Of a stretch of 37,376 bases of DNA, positions 21,714-33,369 are shown in pieces; positions within the stretch are counted from its first letter, which is position 1; every line of letters begins with the position of its first letter. Made by a program: the position numbers and the translations under genes. The notes under the pieces are model-generated. The model was not told the DNA's origin. It worked only from the letters and a program-made list of their open reading frames with translations, and did no database searches. The stretch spans positions 1 through 37,376 of the forward strand of contig JAMAHW010000161.1 of assembly GCA_023627715.1 (NCBI GenBank), given 5' to 3'. Source of the stretch: Periconia sp. R9002 (lineage: Eukaryota > Ascomycota > Dothideomycetes > Pleosporales > Periconiaceae).

Positions 21714-23704
21714 CGGACCGCCAAGTATCCCTGTGAGCAGCGAACGCTGGCCGGGTTCGATGGCAATGCATGCGTGCTGTTGTGGTAGCTAAAATGGGAA
21801 GCGCAGAGAGCAGCGGCGAACATTTTCCAGCTTGAGGTCGCGCGTAGAACTCATCGGCCAGGCTGCAGGCGCTTAACAGGCGTCTGGGGGATCTGTAGTG
21901 GGCTCACGTGCGCAGGGCTTGGTATCACGACCCAACTTTGAGCGAGCCATGCGCAAAATAAGCCATCACCTTAACCTTTAGATAAGGTCGCATGCAAAAT
22001 AGTATAGTATATGGTAGACTTCAGAAGTCGCACATCGTTACAGATTCATAGCAGTCACATGGTATAAGTGGCTGCGCACAGCTAGTGATCAGCCAGCTGC
22101 CAGTCTGACGTGTACCGTACTGTAAGTAAATTACGCCACGCGGATTGTGCACGACATGCGGGACTGTACCGCATTAGCTAGGATCCGCTATCGCTTCTAT
22201 CAGAAGTACCAATCAATAGGGCAGCCCTGTATAAGATTGCGCGCCACAGCAGGCATAAGGCCGATAAAGATTCCTCCGCATTGTAGCAAGGCTGCAATGT
22301 CCAGATACAATTCTCTTTATCTGTTATTAAACGGGGAGAGGCAGATAGCGGCGATGTAGGAGTCGCAGTCAGTTATTCTATAAAATAGGGCGCTCTATGA
22401 ACTCCGCGCAGAAACGACGACGCGAATGTAATTATTAGGTAGGAGCGGTTCTAGATATTCGAAAAATGCCAGCACACATAGCCTATTTATTAAGATAGGA
22501 AATATCGCTAGTTACGCAGAGTTGTAATCGTTCAAAGTCAACGTACCCCTGCTATTTTCGGTTACGGGGGGTATTCAGGGACGTAGGGAGGGACGCTAGT
22601 TAGCTTTATGTGCTTGTCCTTACAGTAACTAACATCCCTCAGTACGTAGCGAGAAGTACTCCGTAGCAAGAAAAACGATAGGTACCTACACTTTAAAATA
22701 GTAACGTATTAAAGTGTCTTAAAGTGTCTTCTTCTTCGCAATTGATTGGTGAAATCAGTCACGGTATCAACACTGGTAGGGATCTCAAGGTAACGTCCGT
22801 GGCTGGGACGTGCACACAGGTTTTAAATTATCTATAATTACGTTTCTATTTAAGCAATTATACTAGTATGTACTACGTAAGATTAATGTTAAAATAGTGT
22901 AGTATATCCTATATAATAAATTTAAGCCTCCTTCTTTTAAATAAAGTTGTAAGAGGGAATGCTGACGCTAGTAGATGATAGTATTATATTCTATTGCGGT
23001 ATCCAATTATATATCTTGTAGGAGATATACCTGTGCCTTAAACGTACATGCACATGATGTATGCTACCTAAAAGAATTATAGTCGCTGTCAAGCAACATG
23101 GGCAGGTGGTATTTAGTCAGGAACGGTTCTAAAGCACAGAGCCTAGAATATACTCTGCTTCCCCATCCCATTAGTACCCAAAATATCTACGCTTCCACTA
23201 TCCCCCTTTAGGCTAGAGATTCTGTGACCCACGTGCGAGACAATTCGTTCCATTCAAAAGACAGTACAATACGTTGTCTTCATAAGGTGATTTTCATTTT
23301 CACTCTCTCCATTGTTCAGTTGTCGTTCACGAGGCTGATTTGTGCAAAGGCAATGTATCAACCGCATTCGTGGAGACTGCTAGTGAGAACGCGAGCGAGG
23401 AAGGACCGTTAAAAATAAAAACATCAGAAAGCTCAAGGAAGGGGACGAAAAGGGCAAAGAGAAAGTACAGCATGTTAGTCACGAACAGGCTGAGCGAATG
23501 ACTGGGTATGGAGAGAATAGTCCAGGTGGCAAGGAAAGGTCGAACAACGCGCCGTCTTTAGCTATTCTGTTCTTCTAAGAGAATGTACCAAGCTTCCTGG
23601 ACCTGCTAGAAGAAAATATTGAGCAAAAACTTTGATAAAGGAGAACGTTTAGGAAGTAGTCCGTGTGACTTGACACGACTCCCTTTCCTCTACGATATCC
23701 AGAC
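21714..23704. other. AT-rich stretch without genes, about 2 kb
   Basis: No ORF here shows a domain; the longest open stretches (22147-22359, 23224-23412) look random. Composition becomes strongly AT-rich around 22800-23050, unlike the GC-rich NLR exons on the left. A 10-bp TTAAAGTGTC unit is doubled near 22709-22728. The stretch may be decayed transposon sequence. It includes the upstream region of the HET-NB-ARC-TPR gene and the 3' flank of the Argonaute gene. Confidence 0.45.
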
Positions 23705-26700
23705 CTAGATATAGAACATCGTATCCTTTAGCTTTTGATGAATCTGCACATCATCCGCACTGGGCTGCCCAACTCCTCCTGCAGCAGATGTACCAGTCAC
23801 AGACGGAGCCGCGCTTGGTGACGGCGAGTCGAACAGGCTCCCCAAGTAGCATCGTGCGCGCTCACACGCCAGATCAGCGTAGTATGCCGGTGGGCACAGA
23901 CTAACAGCCTTGGTAGCACGACCGAACAGGTAGCACATGTTGTGGGTGAGATCTTCGATGATATCAGCAATGTTCTGGAATGGGGGGGGAATCGTTTTAG
24001 CATAGATTTGCCGGAAAATCTCGTCCTGCACAATGTAATAGTGACACGGGCGCGCAGTTCCCTGAAGTGCGGCATGCGCCTGTAGGAAAAAATCCCAGTT
24101 ACGCGCTTCAGTCACCCCACGATCGACAACGGTACCAGGTTTAGTGTTGCCGGATCTATCGCAGTCTTTCTCAGCAGTGGGATAGAATCTCGTTTTATGT
24201 CGCTTGCCGCATATTACAATAGTGAAACGTGGAAGGCCTCTCTTAGTATCAGCCGGTGAGTACATCTCTTCGCATGCGTGGCGGAGTTGAGGAAGCTCTA
24301 TCGAGAGAACTTTGTCGTACTGCCCTTCGGAGACTCCATCGCGGTACACAAGGATATTTTCGGGGAAGGCGGTGTGTTTGCCTTTGGTCTTCCAGAGGCT
24401 AAGGCGAGACTTCAACATCTCGGCAAGGTCGTCCACCTCCTCTTGCCTCGCGCGTTGTATGCGCAACGTTGCTGGCCATTGGCCCAGGAACTTATCAACG
24501 GAAGCCACCATTGCGGAGACAGAAGGTGCATTAGAGGATGAGCCAGGTGAGGGATGTGTTACGTCGATGCCGACGACCATTGTCTTGTTCTGGTCGATGA
24601 TGCCGAGATTCTTGTTCTCCACTATCTGGTTGATGCCACCGAGTTTGAGATTGAGCTTCAGAGCAATATTTGCCATATATTGGTCGCGACCATAGTCTTT
24701 GGCTAGTTTGGAACCTACAGAGCAGATGGTGTGAATACCACAGTCTTTATCAGCGAGCGTCTTGATGCGCTTGTATAGTGGCATGTTGGCTTCGGGCAGG
24801 ATGATGAAAAGGAGATCTAAAGACCCAGCGGCGCGCTTTAGGACCGAGCCGATGGTGGGGTCGTCCGGGTGTTGAAGTTGAAGGCGTTGAGCAGGCAATG
24901 GCGGAGCGGCATTGACGCCAATTCTCCCCAAAGCTTGATGAAACTCCCTCATTACGGCCGCTAGGCCTTCCTGGTTGAATGGGTCGCGTGTTTGGGGAAG
25001 CGCGATCATTAGAGATGACCATTTGGTAAGTGACGCGGCAGTGTTGAACTTAACATTCACCATATTCCAACTACCAAAGCGTGGTTCGGCGTTCTTTTGA
25101 CCCTTGTAGATTATCTTCGGGGCAACGAGAACACGACCGGGGACTTTGATAAGTTTCGGAGTGATTTCGAGGCCAAAGGACCGCTGGACAGTATTAGCGT
25201 GCCGTGTTGGAATCAATATAAGAGTGGAGTCACACCAAGAGCACATTGGAGGTCTGGTCGAGACCAACAGTTTGTATGCCTTTGGTAAAAATCGATGCCG
25301 CATTCTCCCACGGCTTGCGAACAGCGTGGCGTATCATCTGCTGCGTTTGGAGGCCGTCGAGCTTGGATTTGGAGGGCTGACCTGAGCAGACAACACAGAC
25401 TTCCGCTGGGAGATACATGGGATTCTCGCGATTGCCGCAGTTGACCACCGGGAGCTCGGGATGCTGCAGAACTCGATTGTATGCTATAGTGGAGTAAGTG
25501 ACATCGAACAATCAGTAGGGAAAAACAACGTACTTGTTCTGAAAAAGTCAAAAACACTGATATACTTCCCAGAGGTAGACGCTGCCGGGCCCACAGGCTG
25601 ATTTTTGCCTTTGCCCTTGCTCTTACCCTTACCTTTCCCACCCCCTTTGGTTTCCATCCTCGACGCACTAGAGCTAGCTTCACCGTCGAGCCAAAACTCG
25701 ACATCCTTCGAACCCGCTCCGTGCCGTCCAACGCGAGGTGGATGGGCCATGCGATGACCGTCATCCCTCCTAGCAACCCCTAATATAGTTTTCACCCGAG
25801 GAATTACTTGATTGGCTTTGTTGCGCTTCTCGGGCAGATGCGTAGTCTGAACCCGAACCAATCTGAGAAACTTTTCCAATGCGGCGGTGTTGCGAACACC
25901 GTAACTATGCATCAGTACTGGTAAAGGACCCGCGCGGTAAAAAGCTGCATGGCTGACATTGATATTGACGAAGATGCGACCAGTCGCAATGCGCACGCTC
26001 GAGAAGAAGCCCCGGATGACCTCTAAACCGGAGCCGAGATCTCCTGTCACATTCTGGTTCAGGGAAAAGCTCTTTGACGATCCAATCGTCGCAAGATTGT
26101 TCGCGGATTTGGAGTAATGATTCAAAAAGATGTTCAGAGCTTGCGTGAATTCCTGTTTGTCTCCAAATGATTGACCCAGATTCGTGGAGTTCAGGTAGTC
26201 GATCAACCCGCTGATGCTCAATGTCTTTGTATATAGGATGCGAACCTTGTATGTGACGGCGCCAGCCGCTGGCTCGTCTTCACCTTCGGAGCAATATGGA
26301 ACCTCGATGATGGTCTCATCAAGCGGAAACTTGGATTTGGAAACAAGGGTGGACCGAAAGTCGGTTGCTAGGTGGTTCTGGTAGGGCGCCAATTCTGCTG
26401 ACCGGAGCAGTAGCTGGATGAGCCGAGAATGCTTCTTTCCAGCGACCTCCGGGCTGATCTGAATATTGTACAGATGCAAAATCAAATTCGATGGCGGCAA
26501 TAGTTCGACGTAATTTGCCGTGAGTTCCACCTTGGCACCCCGTGTGCCATATCCCGGGCGGCTCGGGAAGCCTTCAGTCAGCCTTAGGCTGCCTAGTTCG
26601 AGCGTTTTCTTTGCTGCTGGGTGCAACGCGTCTTCGAGTCTCGCGACTTTAGGATCTTGCCCTTGAGGATTGCTAAGACATGATTAGTACATTGGACGAC

Positions 26701-26837
26701 TAAGGTTTGAGTCCATCCCACGAGAAGACCTGGAGAGGTTGTGGGGCTCCACCCCGTCCCCCTCTTCCTCCACCTCCACGATCTCCCCGAAAGCCGCCCG
26801 ATCCTCCTCTATTACCACCTCTCTGCCCACTTGACAT
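23705..26837 (-). CDS. Argonaute (QDE-2/AGO-like slicer)
   Basis: Exons are 26837-26722, 26672-25534, 25483-25236 and 25183-23705, with introns of 49, 50 and 52 bp in phases that preserve the frame. The product is 993 aa, the usual length. Order: RGG-rich N-terminus (about 8-33, many GGRGG motifs), ArgoN (about 50-200), linker, PAZ (about 290-440), Mid and PIWI (about 560-950), ending DTMFYI. The slicer tetrad is complete: Asp708 (VVGIDVTHP), Glu787 (DGVSEGQYD), Asp855 (GTVVDRGVTEARNWDFF) and Asp938 (PPAYYADLACERARCYL); Asp at the fourth place is known from budding-yeast Argonaute. The region about 380-400 carries a KGKGKSKGKGK-type insert before ISVFDFFRTTYNRVLQHPEL. The protein binds small RNAs in RNA silencing and antiviral or transposon defence. 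It lies inside an NLR/HET cluster. I infer orthology to QDE-2 only from the family type. Confidence 0.95.
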
Positions 26838-27842
26838 TGTACTGAACGGATGAGTGAGGAACTCCAGATAGAATATACACAACGATGAATGACTTGATTG
26901 CGATGTTGAAGGCTGAAAGATGGAGGCTAGCATAACTCGAGGCGGGCAGCAGCCGTAAGCGCCCACGATCCTTGTTTGATTTTGGCGCGCTGCCACGTCA
27001 TATGCGTAACATGTCCATACTTATTTGCCTTAGTCGACGGTTCACAGACCCTACTCTGCAGATACTGCCGCGTCGTAGTAGTTGCGCAGCGCATTGGAAC
27101 ACCCAATGCGAGCGCTGTAAAGTAGCTAGCATCTGTTTTTATCTATAGTACTGGAGAAAATAGTTTTAATTTCCTTATAGATACTATAACCCCGAGGTGT
27201 ATGTAATTAAAAGAGTGGATTTTGTTCATGTGAAAGTATAGTGCCTCATTATACATAACGTTATACCCTAAGATTATGTTATGTACTTCTATTATTCCTG
27301 CTCCTTATGAAACACTCTTATATATACTAAATTTTGATGTTGTCAGATAGAACGCGTGCGTTGAGGTCGGATCTGCACCATCGAGCAGGGACCACAGCAC
27401 TGATCGCACTAGCCCAGGGGTAAAAGCCATCGAAGGAGAGTTGGCAGACATCAACACAGAATGCATCATCAATCAGTAAAGGGTCATCACCGACAAAGAT
27501 ATCTCATCGCACGCGAGCATCATATCTGACAAGTGGATACGACACACGAGGCAAATTTGATACAGCAGGAACGAAAGATAAAGGCTTCATGTATAGCAAA
27601 CGGCAAGAACAATAAATTTGAGGGAAAACACGCAAACACAGATACGTCACTCGAGACGAAATGCACATAGTCGTAGATAGAAGCCAAACCATACGCGGAG
27701 GTGGGGGGAGCAGCTGGCTATACCTTCGGTGTGGGGAAGTGGGGCGTGCTGAATTTATTCGGCAAAGCGTCGGCTGTTTGCCAAACCTCTGCATCCGGGC
27801 ATGGCTGCTGAGAAATCGCGGCTGAAACTGTGTAGGAATGAG

Positions 27843-27873
<31 letters not shown>

Positions 27874-28813
27874 CAAGAATCAGGCCAGAAAAAGAAAAAT
27901 TGTTTTCGAATCAAATCGGGGATGGAATTGGAGGTAAAGAATGCACCCGAGACGACCAAAACTCGGAAAGTAGCCAAATCAGGGAGCGCCAACATGCAAG
28001 GCGAGAACAACGAGATCGACATAGATTATCTCACAGAAATCGAAACAGACGCACCTGGTGTACCTCGAGCAAAGTGAACACGGTCAATACTGGGCACCAC
28101 GAGTGGAAAGAGAAATGGCACAGGTACGTGTGAAGACGCGACTACTGAGCAGACACTACGGCTGACTGACTATCACGTCCCTGAGCCGGATGTCCGCCTC
28201 TGTACTAGGCACTTCTCCCCAACACCGACCATCAGCCCGAATAGAATGCTTTTAAAAGTTTTCTTCATCTGTGCAGTGACGAGATTGGCAGGATTTTGGC
28301 TCTCACCCACAAACACTACAAACTCTCCCCAGGAAATCTGTTTCGGCCCCACAATCTCCACCCAATGTCCGAGATCTACGTAAGGATACTAACCTCCGGG
28401 TGACAGCGCATCATAAAGTCTGGTCACAAGGATGGACGTCACGGAGATTCTCCCCGCATCAATATACGGGTGTTTACTTTTTTGGCTTATCTAATTCGCA
28501 TTTATTCAATCGGCTTTATACGCTCTCTCATACACATACACAACCGCAGCGACGTATTGATTTCGTTCCAATGACAAATGATCAGTACAGACTTTGGATA
28601 ATGTGGAAAACGTAAGATTTCTTCTTGTCTCTATCGAGGCCTCTACTAATGATGTAGAAGGGATTCCCGTACATATTCCAGCTCTTGCATGGCTACAAAG
28701 CTACGTGTTTAGTTCATGCATCTCACAGGCTTCCATTTTCCGTGAACAGAGCTACGCTTCCCAATTCATTCATCCTATTCCTTCGTACCATACTATAGAA
28801 CAAACGACTGAAC
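26838..28813. other. Intergenic stretch between Argonaute and RBR ligase
   Basis: This is the upstream region of two divergent genes. The stretch 27140-27330 is AT-rich. A (TCAA)7 microsatellite lies at 27843-27870. The open frames at 27801-28133 start at or near this microsatellite and carry no domain. I see no gene. Confidence 0.5.
27843..27870 (+). repeat. (TCAA)7 microsatellite
   Basis: Seven perfect TCAA units. No function is seen. Confidence 0.95.
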
Positions 28814-30382
28814 ATGAGCGGACTAGACCCAGCTACAGCTAAGTTAGCAGCGGAGCTGCAGCTGGCAGATGTCAATGAAGCTCTCGACGGCATGGAAGGC
28901 GACGACAGTGATGAACATACAGCTTTTAAAGTCATGCAATCTTCTTTCCAGGGACTGATCCAAGTGTATGAAGGTCAACTGTTCGCCTTGAATATACTTA
29001 GACTGGAACATGCCACGCGAGTTGAATGTGAGCGACTAGTTCGAGAAGAAAGGCAAGCACGTCAAGATCATGATCTCGCTCGTCGACTTGATGCCGGAGA
29101 TGAAGATCAGTTTTCATTGTCTCCGCAAATCAATAACGCTCCTGGGTATGGTGAGGAAGTTATCGAGAACGATCATGAAAAGTCAGCATTGTACTTCCCT
29201 GATTGCAGCGTGGACTTTGAAGAACACATGCTCGGCTCCGAGATCGACTTTAAACTTCCACTCGAGGGTGCTTCTACAAGTACCACAATCAAGACCCAAA
29301 ATCCAGTCTCAGCAATTGTAGCTTCAGCGAAAGGGAAGCAACCCGTATATCACAGCCCTACAAACGAACCAGACAATACCCATTCTTCGCATGGTACCTG
29401 TTCCGCGTGCATGGAGCGACATCCGCGTTTCGACCTCCTTGAACTTACCTGCAAGCGCGAGGACGAGGAAGCCTGTCACGCCTACTGTCGCGAGTGCCTC
29501 ACTGATCTCTTCAAATCCAGCCTTACGGACACGACGCTTTTCCCTCCTCGCTGCTGTGGCGTACGAATTTTGCTATTTGCCGGAGCCCATTTCTTCACGC
29601 CGGAATTGATTAAGGAGTATGAAGAGAAAGAGGTCGAATTGTCAACGCCAAACCCAATCTACTGTAGCAATCACTTCTGCGCGAAGTTTATTAAACCTCA
29701 TTTAGTGAAGGCTGATGTGGCGACCTGCGCAGCATGCAATACAAAAACTTGTACAGTGTGCAAGAATCCAAGCCACAATGGGTTATGCCCAGAAGATCCA
29801 ACGGTACAGAAGCTGATGGACGTCGCAGGGGAGAAGAGGTGGCAACGATGCTATTATTGCCGGACCATGGTTGAGTTGGTAGTTGGATGTTATCATATGC
29901 AGTAAGATTCAATTATACAGACAAACGTATACGTGAGAAACTAACGGATAAAAAGATGTCGATGCGGACGGCAATTCTGCTACCTTTGCGCGAAGCCATG
30001 GAAAACCTGCTCGTGCTCTTAGTGGGACGAGAATCGACTTCTCACTAATGGTCGTGTGGATGAAGAGCCTCAGCACCATCAAATCGCCATGCCGGAAGAA
30101 GAGGAAGTTGCGGAAGCGAATCCTGCTGCCGAGGTGTTGAACGAGATGAATCTACGGATTGCGACTGTCGCTGGAGGATACGCAATCGAAGGCAATGGGG
30201 ATGAGTCAGATGGCGGAAGCACTGCCGCTGTTATTGGGTGTGCTCACCAGTGGCACAGAGTCTATGCGAAAGCGGGGGATCTCGAAGTTTGTGGCATATG
30301 TCATTATCATCTCAAATTTTTGAATCATTGCGAGAGATGTACAACCAGGGTTTGCAACCGGTGTTTGAACAATAGATTGTGA
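28814..30382 (+). pseudogene. RBR E3 ubiquitin ligase with premature stop
   Basis: Exon 1 is 28814-29901 and exon 2 begins at 29956 (intron 29902-29955, 54 bp, donor GTAAGA, branch CTAACG, acceptor AAAAG). The N-terminus is helical and acidic. A RING1-like Cys cluster starts at CSACMERHPRFDLLEL and includes AYCRECL and PPRCC. The IBR region has CSNHFCAKFI, CAACNTKTCTVC and GLCPED. RING2 has CYYCRTMVELVVGCYHMQ joined to CRCGRQFCYLC, where Cys359 (GCYHM) matches the catalytic cysteine of RBR ligases. An in-frame TAG at 30020-30022 follows KTCSCS, just where related proteins continue with WDE. The same frame then reads WDENRLL and on to 30382, with a further Cys-rich motif (CERCTTRVCNRC). The stop needs one C-to-T from CAG. 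As read, the product ends just after RING2 at about 385 aa and may still be active. Confidence 0.75.
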
Positions 30383-30736
30383 GCGTGTAAGTCTGGACAC
30401 AATCCACCATTTGCTATATTGCTAAATAATCAACCCTCGTTCCGGTTCCTCGACAGCTGATTCATTCGCTTAAACCAAGCACAGCTGCGCTTGCCGTAAT
30501 CCTGCAATAGCATCGCGGTGGTTTGGTGTGGCCCGAAGTGAAGTGAAAGTAGCACAATGGTGGAAATTATGGTTCTAAATGGATTAAAATCGCGTACTAG
30601 AAATGCTCCACCTACCCGCCAGGATGCAGTCTTTCCTTTCGGTGCTTAGAGCTATCTTAACGGCGACCTTACTTCCACCGTCAGCAACAACACCTGTTCT
30701 TCATCTCTGAAAATAAATAAAGTAATGTGCCCCCAG

Positions 30737-30797
30737 GACAAGGTGTGTGCCGGTGCGGTTCGGCCGTCCGCCCTGCTGGTGATGGCAACTCAAGGTA
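30737..30797 (+). repeat. GC-rich dispersed repeat R6
   Basis: Plus-oriented core with GTGCCGGTGCGGTTCGGCC and an outer end GGCAACTCAAGGTA close to that of R9. The AT-rich flank beyond resembles that of R5. Confidence 0.75.
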
Positions 30798-31060
30798 CTA
30801 TCTTATATACTGCATCTCACTGTGATTCGTAAGCGAAGTATTATATAGGGACTATGCTGCTTTAGGACTGTATCTGGAACGCTGCTTTACAGACGTCTAT
30901 ATATCGCACCCTGTTCATACTACATATTAATTTACTTGCTAAGCGTTGTATCCTCTCGCCGCCATTTCGTAAAGACTTTGTGAGACGATACAGTGTAGGA
31001 CATGGCGAAAGTGCAGTGGTTCGCTTACTGATTGTAAGGGGATGCAGCCTATATAGGACG

Positions 31061-31113
31061 GTACTTCGGCTTACCACCACTAACAGGGAGGGCGGCCGAG
31101 TCATACCGGCTGG
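31061..31113 (-). repeat. Dispersed repeat R7, short and worn
   Basis: Minus-oriented fragment: TACTTCGGCTTACCACCAC, then AACAGGGAGGGCGGCCGA, then CATACCGGC, then a run of T. It lacks the ACCTTG part of the core, so it is either truncated or diverged. Confidence 0.65.
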
Positions 31114-31263
31114 GTTTTTTTTTGGAGGGGCGAGGATATGTAGATATGGTTGAAGAGGGACCGGTATGTGGAATTTCCCGACTGAGGCGACGGTGGAATG
31201 TTATAGCATGCGATTGATGTGGTAGCGTGCATATGAATGTTCTACAAAACAACACATTGTCAT

Positions 31264-33369
31264 TTATACAAGGACTATGTTCTCATAGATGCCTTTTCCA
31301 TCGAACAGGTGCTTGCGTTGTTGCCATTCCAGATCAGAAACAAATACCCTATACATGTACTGGTATCCATTGCCACTACGTCGAAGACCTAGGACCCAGC
31401 GGCACTCAGGGATGAGATACAGTCTGTCACCGTACCGCCAAGAAGGCAGCGAATCTTCAAACATGTGCCCCACGATATCTGATCCAACAACAAGACTGCT
31501 AACATGCTCAAAGAAGCTGCTTAGTTTCGCAATCGAAGAGGGATTCGGAACGTTGGAATCTGTTTGTTGAGCTGATACCCTGCGACCGCGCCGTTGACTT
31601 TTCCTTTTCCTCGATTTGCTTTCGCATTGAAGGAAGTCTTCCAACGTCGCGCTATGCTCGGATGAACATGAACCTTTCCCTGTCTCAACATCCCAGAAGT
31701 TGAGACGGAGATAATCCCGGAATCTTCGTGTATGCGTTTTCGCATTAGCGTGAGGTATATTCAAAGATTTCAGAGCTGCTAGGATTCTCTCCTCGACCTC
31801 AAGAATTGCTTTGCGCAGCACATATATGTCCTTTTTTTCTTGCGCTGAAAGAACTCCCAGCGTCGTGATCACTCGTCCCAGCGCCAGCGCATTCCGTATC
31901 CTTATTTCAGTACATCTTACGTCAATATCAAATAAACTTTTCGGCGCCCCCCACTTTTTTTTGTACATCGTAGTACAGCTACCGCAAATACCAATCGACG
32001 ACGGGTGGTATAATTTTCCCATTGAAGTACCTTGAGCAAGGATATCATACTTGCTTTCTGGCGCTCCGTGATTTTTATCCTCTCCACTCCATTTTTTGGA
32101 TTCCCACGTCGGAACCCACGATGGTGTCCCTTCGATGTTACTAGGCCCATTTTCCAAGATTCGTAGAGGGTAGGATTGAGGTTTAGCATCAAAAAGGATC
32201 CAAATAGCAACCCGGTGATAGAATTCAGCAAGGTTCTGTTCGTGCTGGTTTTTTGTCATGAAAAACAAGATATTATCATGGCAATCGCCCATACGAAGAA
32301 AACCATGCACTCCATTTATCCTATCTTTAGGATTGCTCACTTCAAAATTTCCACTCATACAGCTCAGGTATGTAAGCAGACGGCTCGCAAGAGTCGTTTT
32401 GGACGGGTCATATCCCTTATAAGACATCCAGTGGACAGTGAAGGATATTTGGGTTCTAGAAAGTATCGATGGCGCATCTTGAAGCAGGCAATGTTTCGCC
32501 GATTCGAGGAACTTACGATATCCGAATTTTATGTAGCCGCATTGCATGACTGGATCCTCTTTTGAAAATGTGGCTTCCTGGATGACCCAAACGCGTCGCC
32601 ACCAAGGTTGCGAAGCTATGATTCGTATTCCGAGAGACTCTAGTTCATCGGGAAACCAATTGTCGCTTGTCTTCTGGCCGAGCAGGCAGTCTCCATCCAT
32701 GATGTAGTCCCTGGCTGCGAGCAGTATTATCTCGATGATACTTCTTTCACTGCTCAAGACTGCCCCTGTATCTTCTTGTAGGGATAAGAAAGAGTACGAG
32801 GATCTTCTTGGTAGTGGAACTTGTCTTGATTGATAATTTTCAAGTTCCTCTTGTATATGGGGCGTTGACACGGATAGGTCACTGATAGACCCTAGCCAGA
32901 TGCGTACCTCCACGGCCTTTTCGTACACACTGCCCATCATTTGCACTTGTGACAGACGTTCTTCCCAGTCAGACTGGTTGATACAAATGGCATCGACCCA
33001 AAGTATGCGCTCTGAAGTGCGGTCTCGTAGATGTCGTAATGCTCTCTCCAGATTTGTCGTTACTTGGAATGATTCGTAGCAATCCACCCCTGGGGAGGGA
33101 TTAGATGACCATGTATCAGCAGGTTCACTCGTAGGGAGTTGATGGTAACCAAGCTGAATAGATTGTGTCTGTGTAGCATCGCCCCATACGTATGACAATG
33201 CAGTATAGTCTGTTTGAGGCCGCCTTTCAAGGATATTGGCATGGTAAAGTGTACAATATATGTAATCATTGAAGCCACCCGGATGTAGGCATATGAGTCG
33301 AGTTTCAAATCTTCCAAGGGAAGTCTCGGAAAGCGGCCGGTATGAAAAAGCACTTAGTGGGCTATTCAT
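31264..33369 (-). CDS. HET-domain protein, HET-6 type
   Basis: Single exon of 701 aa; the start is the ATG before NSPLSAFSY, since the open frame before it begins with TTG. HET motifs: DYTALSYVWGDA, ILWVDAICINQSDWEERLSQ and WWRRVWVIQEAT. The protein lacks NACHT and repeats. The middle and tail fit the long uncharacterised C-terminus usual in HET-6-like proteins, with a basic stretch (SRKRKSQRRGRR) and a final GDRLYLIPECRWVLGLRR element that resembles the conserved closing motif of this group. Role: allorecognition and cell death. The lysine-rich segment may be a nuclear signal. Codon use looks more AT-rich than in the NLR genes on the left, so this gene may have a different history. Confidence 0.9.
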   Translation of the reverse strand: MNSPLSAFSYRPLSETSLGRFETRLICLHPGGFNDYIYCTLYHANILERRPQTDYTALSYVWGDATQTQSIQLGYHQLPTSEPADTWSSNPSPGVDCYESFQVTTNLERALRHLRDRTSERILWVDAICINQSDWEERLSQVQMMGSVYEKAVEVRIWLGSISDLSVSTPHIQEELENYQSRQVPLPRRSSYSFLSLQEDTGAVLSSERSIIEIILLAARDYIMDGDCLLGQKTSDNWFPDELESLGIRIIASQPWWRRVWVIQEATFSKEDPVMQCGYIKFGYRKFLESAKHCLLQDAPSILSRTQISFTVHWMSYKGYDPSKTTLASRLLTYLSCMSGNFEVSNPKDRINGVHGFLRMGDCHDNILFFMTKNQHEQNLAEFYHRVAIWILFDAKPQSYPLRILENGPSNIEGTPSWVPTWESKKWSGEDKNHGAPESKYDILAQGTSMGKLYHPSSIGICGSCTTMYKKKWGAPKSLFDIDVRCTEIRIRNALALGRVITTLGVLSAQEKKDIYVLRKAILEVEERILAALKSLNIPHANAKTHTRRFRDYLRLNFWDVETGKGSCSSEHSATLEDFLQCESKSRKRKSQRRGRRVSAQQTDSNVPNPSSIAKLSSFFEHVSSLVVGSDIVGHMFEDSLPSWRYGDRLYLIPECRWVLGLRRSGNGYQYMYRVFVSDLEWQQRKHLFDGKGIYENIVLV

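Larger units (their letters stand above)
30383..31263. other. Intergenic stretch with repeats R6 and R7
   Basis: No gene is supported. Two dispersed-repeat cores lie here in opposite orientation, with their outer ends facing each other across about 265 bp. The right end is the 3' flank of the HET-6-type gene. Confidence 0.5.

Noticed and set aside
27088..27116. Short hairpin GCGCATTGG...CCAATGC
   Set aside because: A single small palindrome in intergenic DNA, without a T run or a tRNA-like fold. No function can be supported.
27801..28133. Overlapping ORFs of 79 and 110 aa as small genes
   Set aside because: Both start in or by the (TCAA)7 microsatellite, are rich in polar low-complexity residues, and show no domain or intron signal.
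3644..30022. Reassigned stop codons (TAA/TAG read as Gln)
   Set aside because: The tempting pattern of stops at Gln-like positions is seen in three genes only. The other genes end normally at TAA, TAG or TGA with complete domains, and the filamentous ascomycetes I know of use standard stop codons. Mutation or mRNA editing explains it better.
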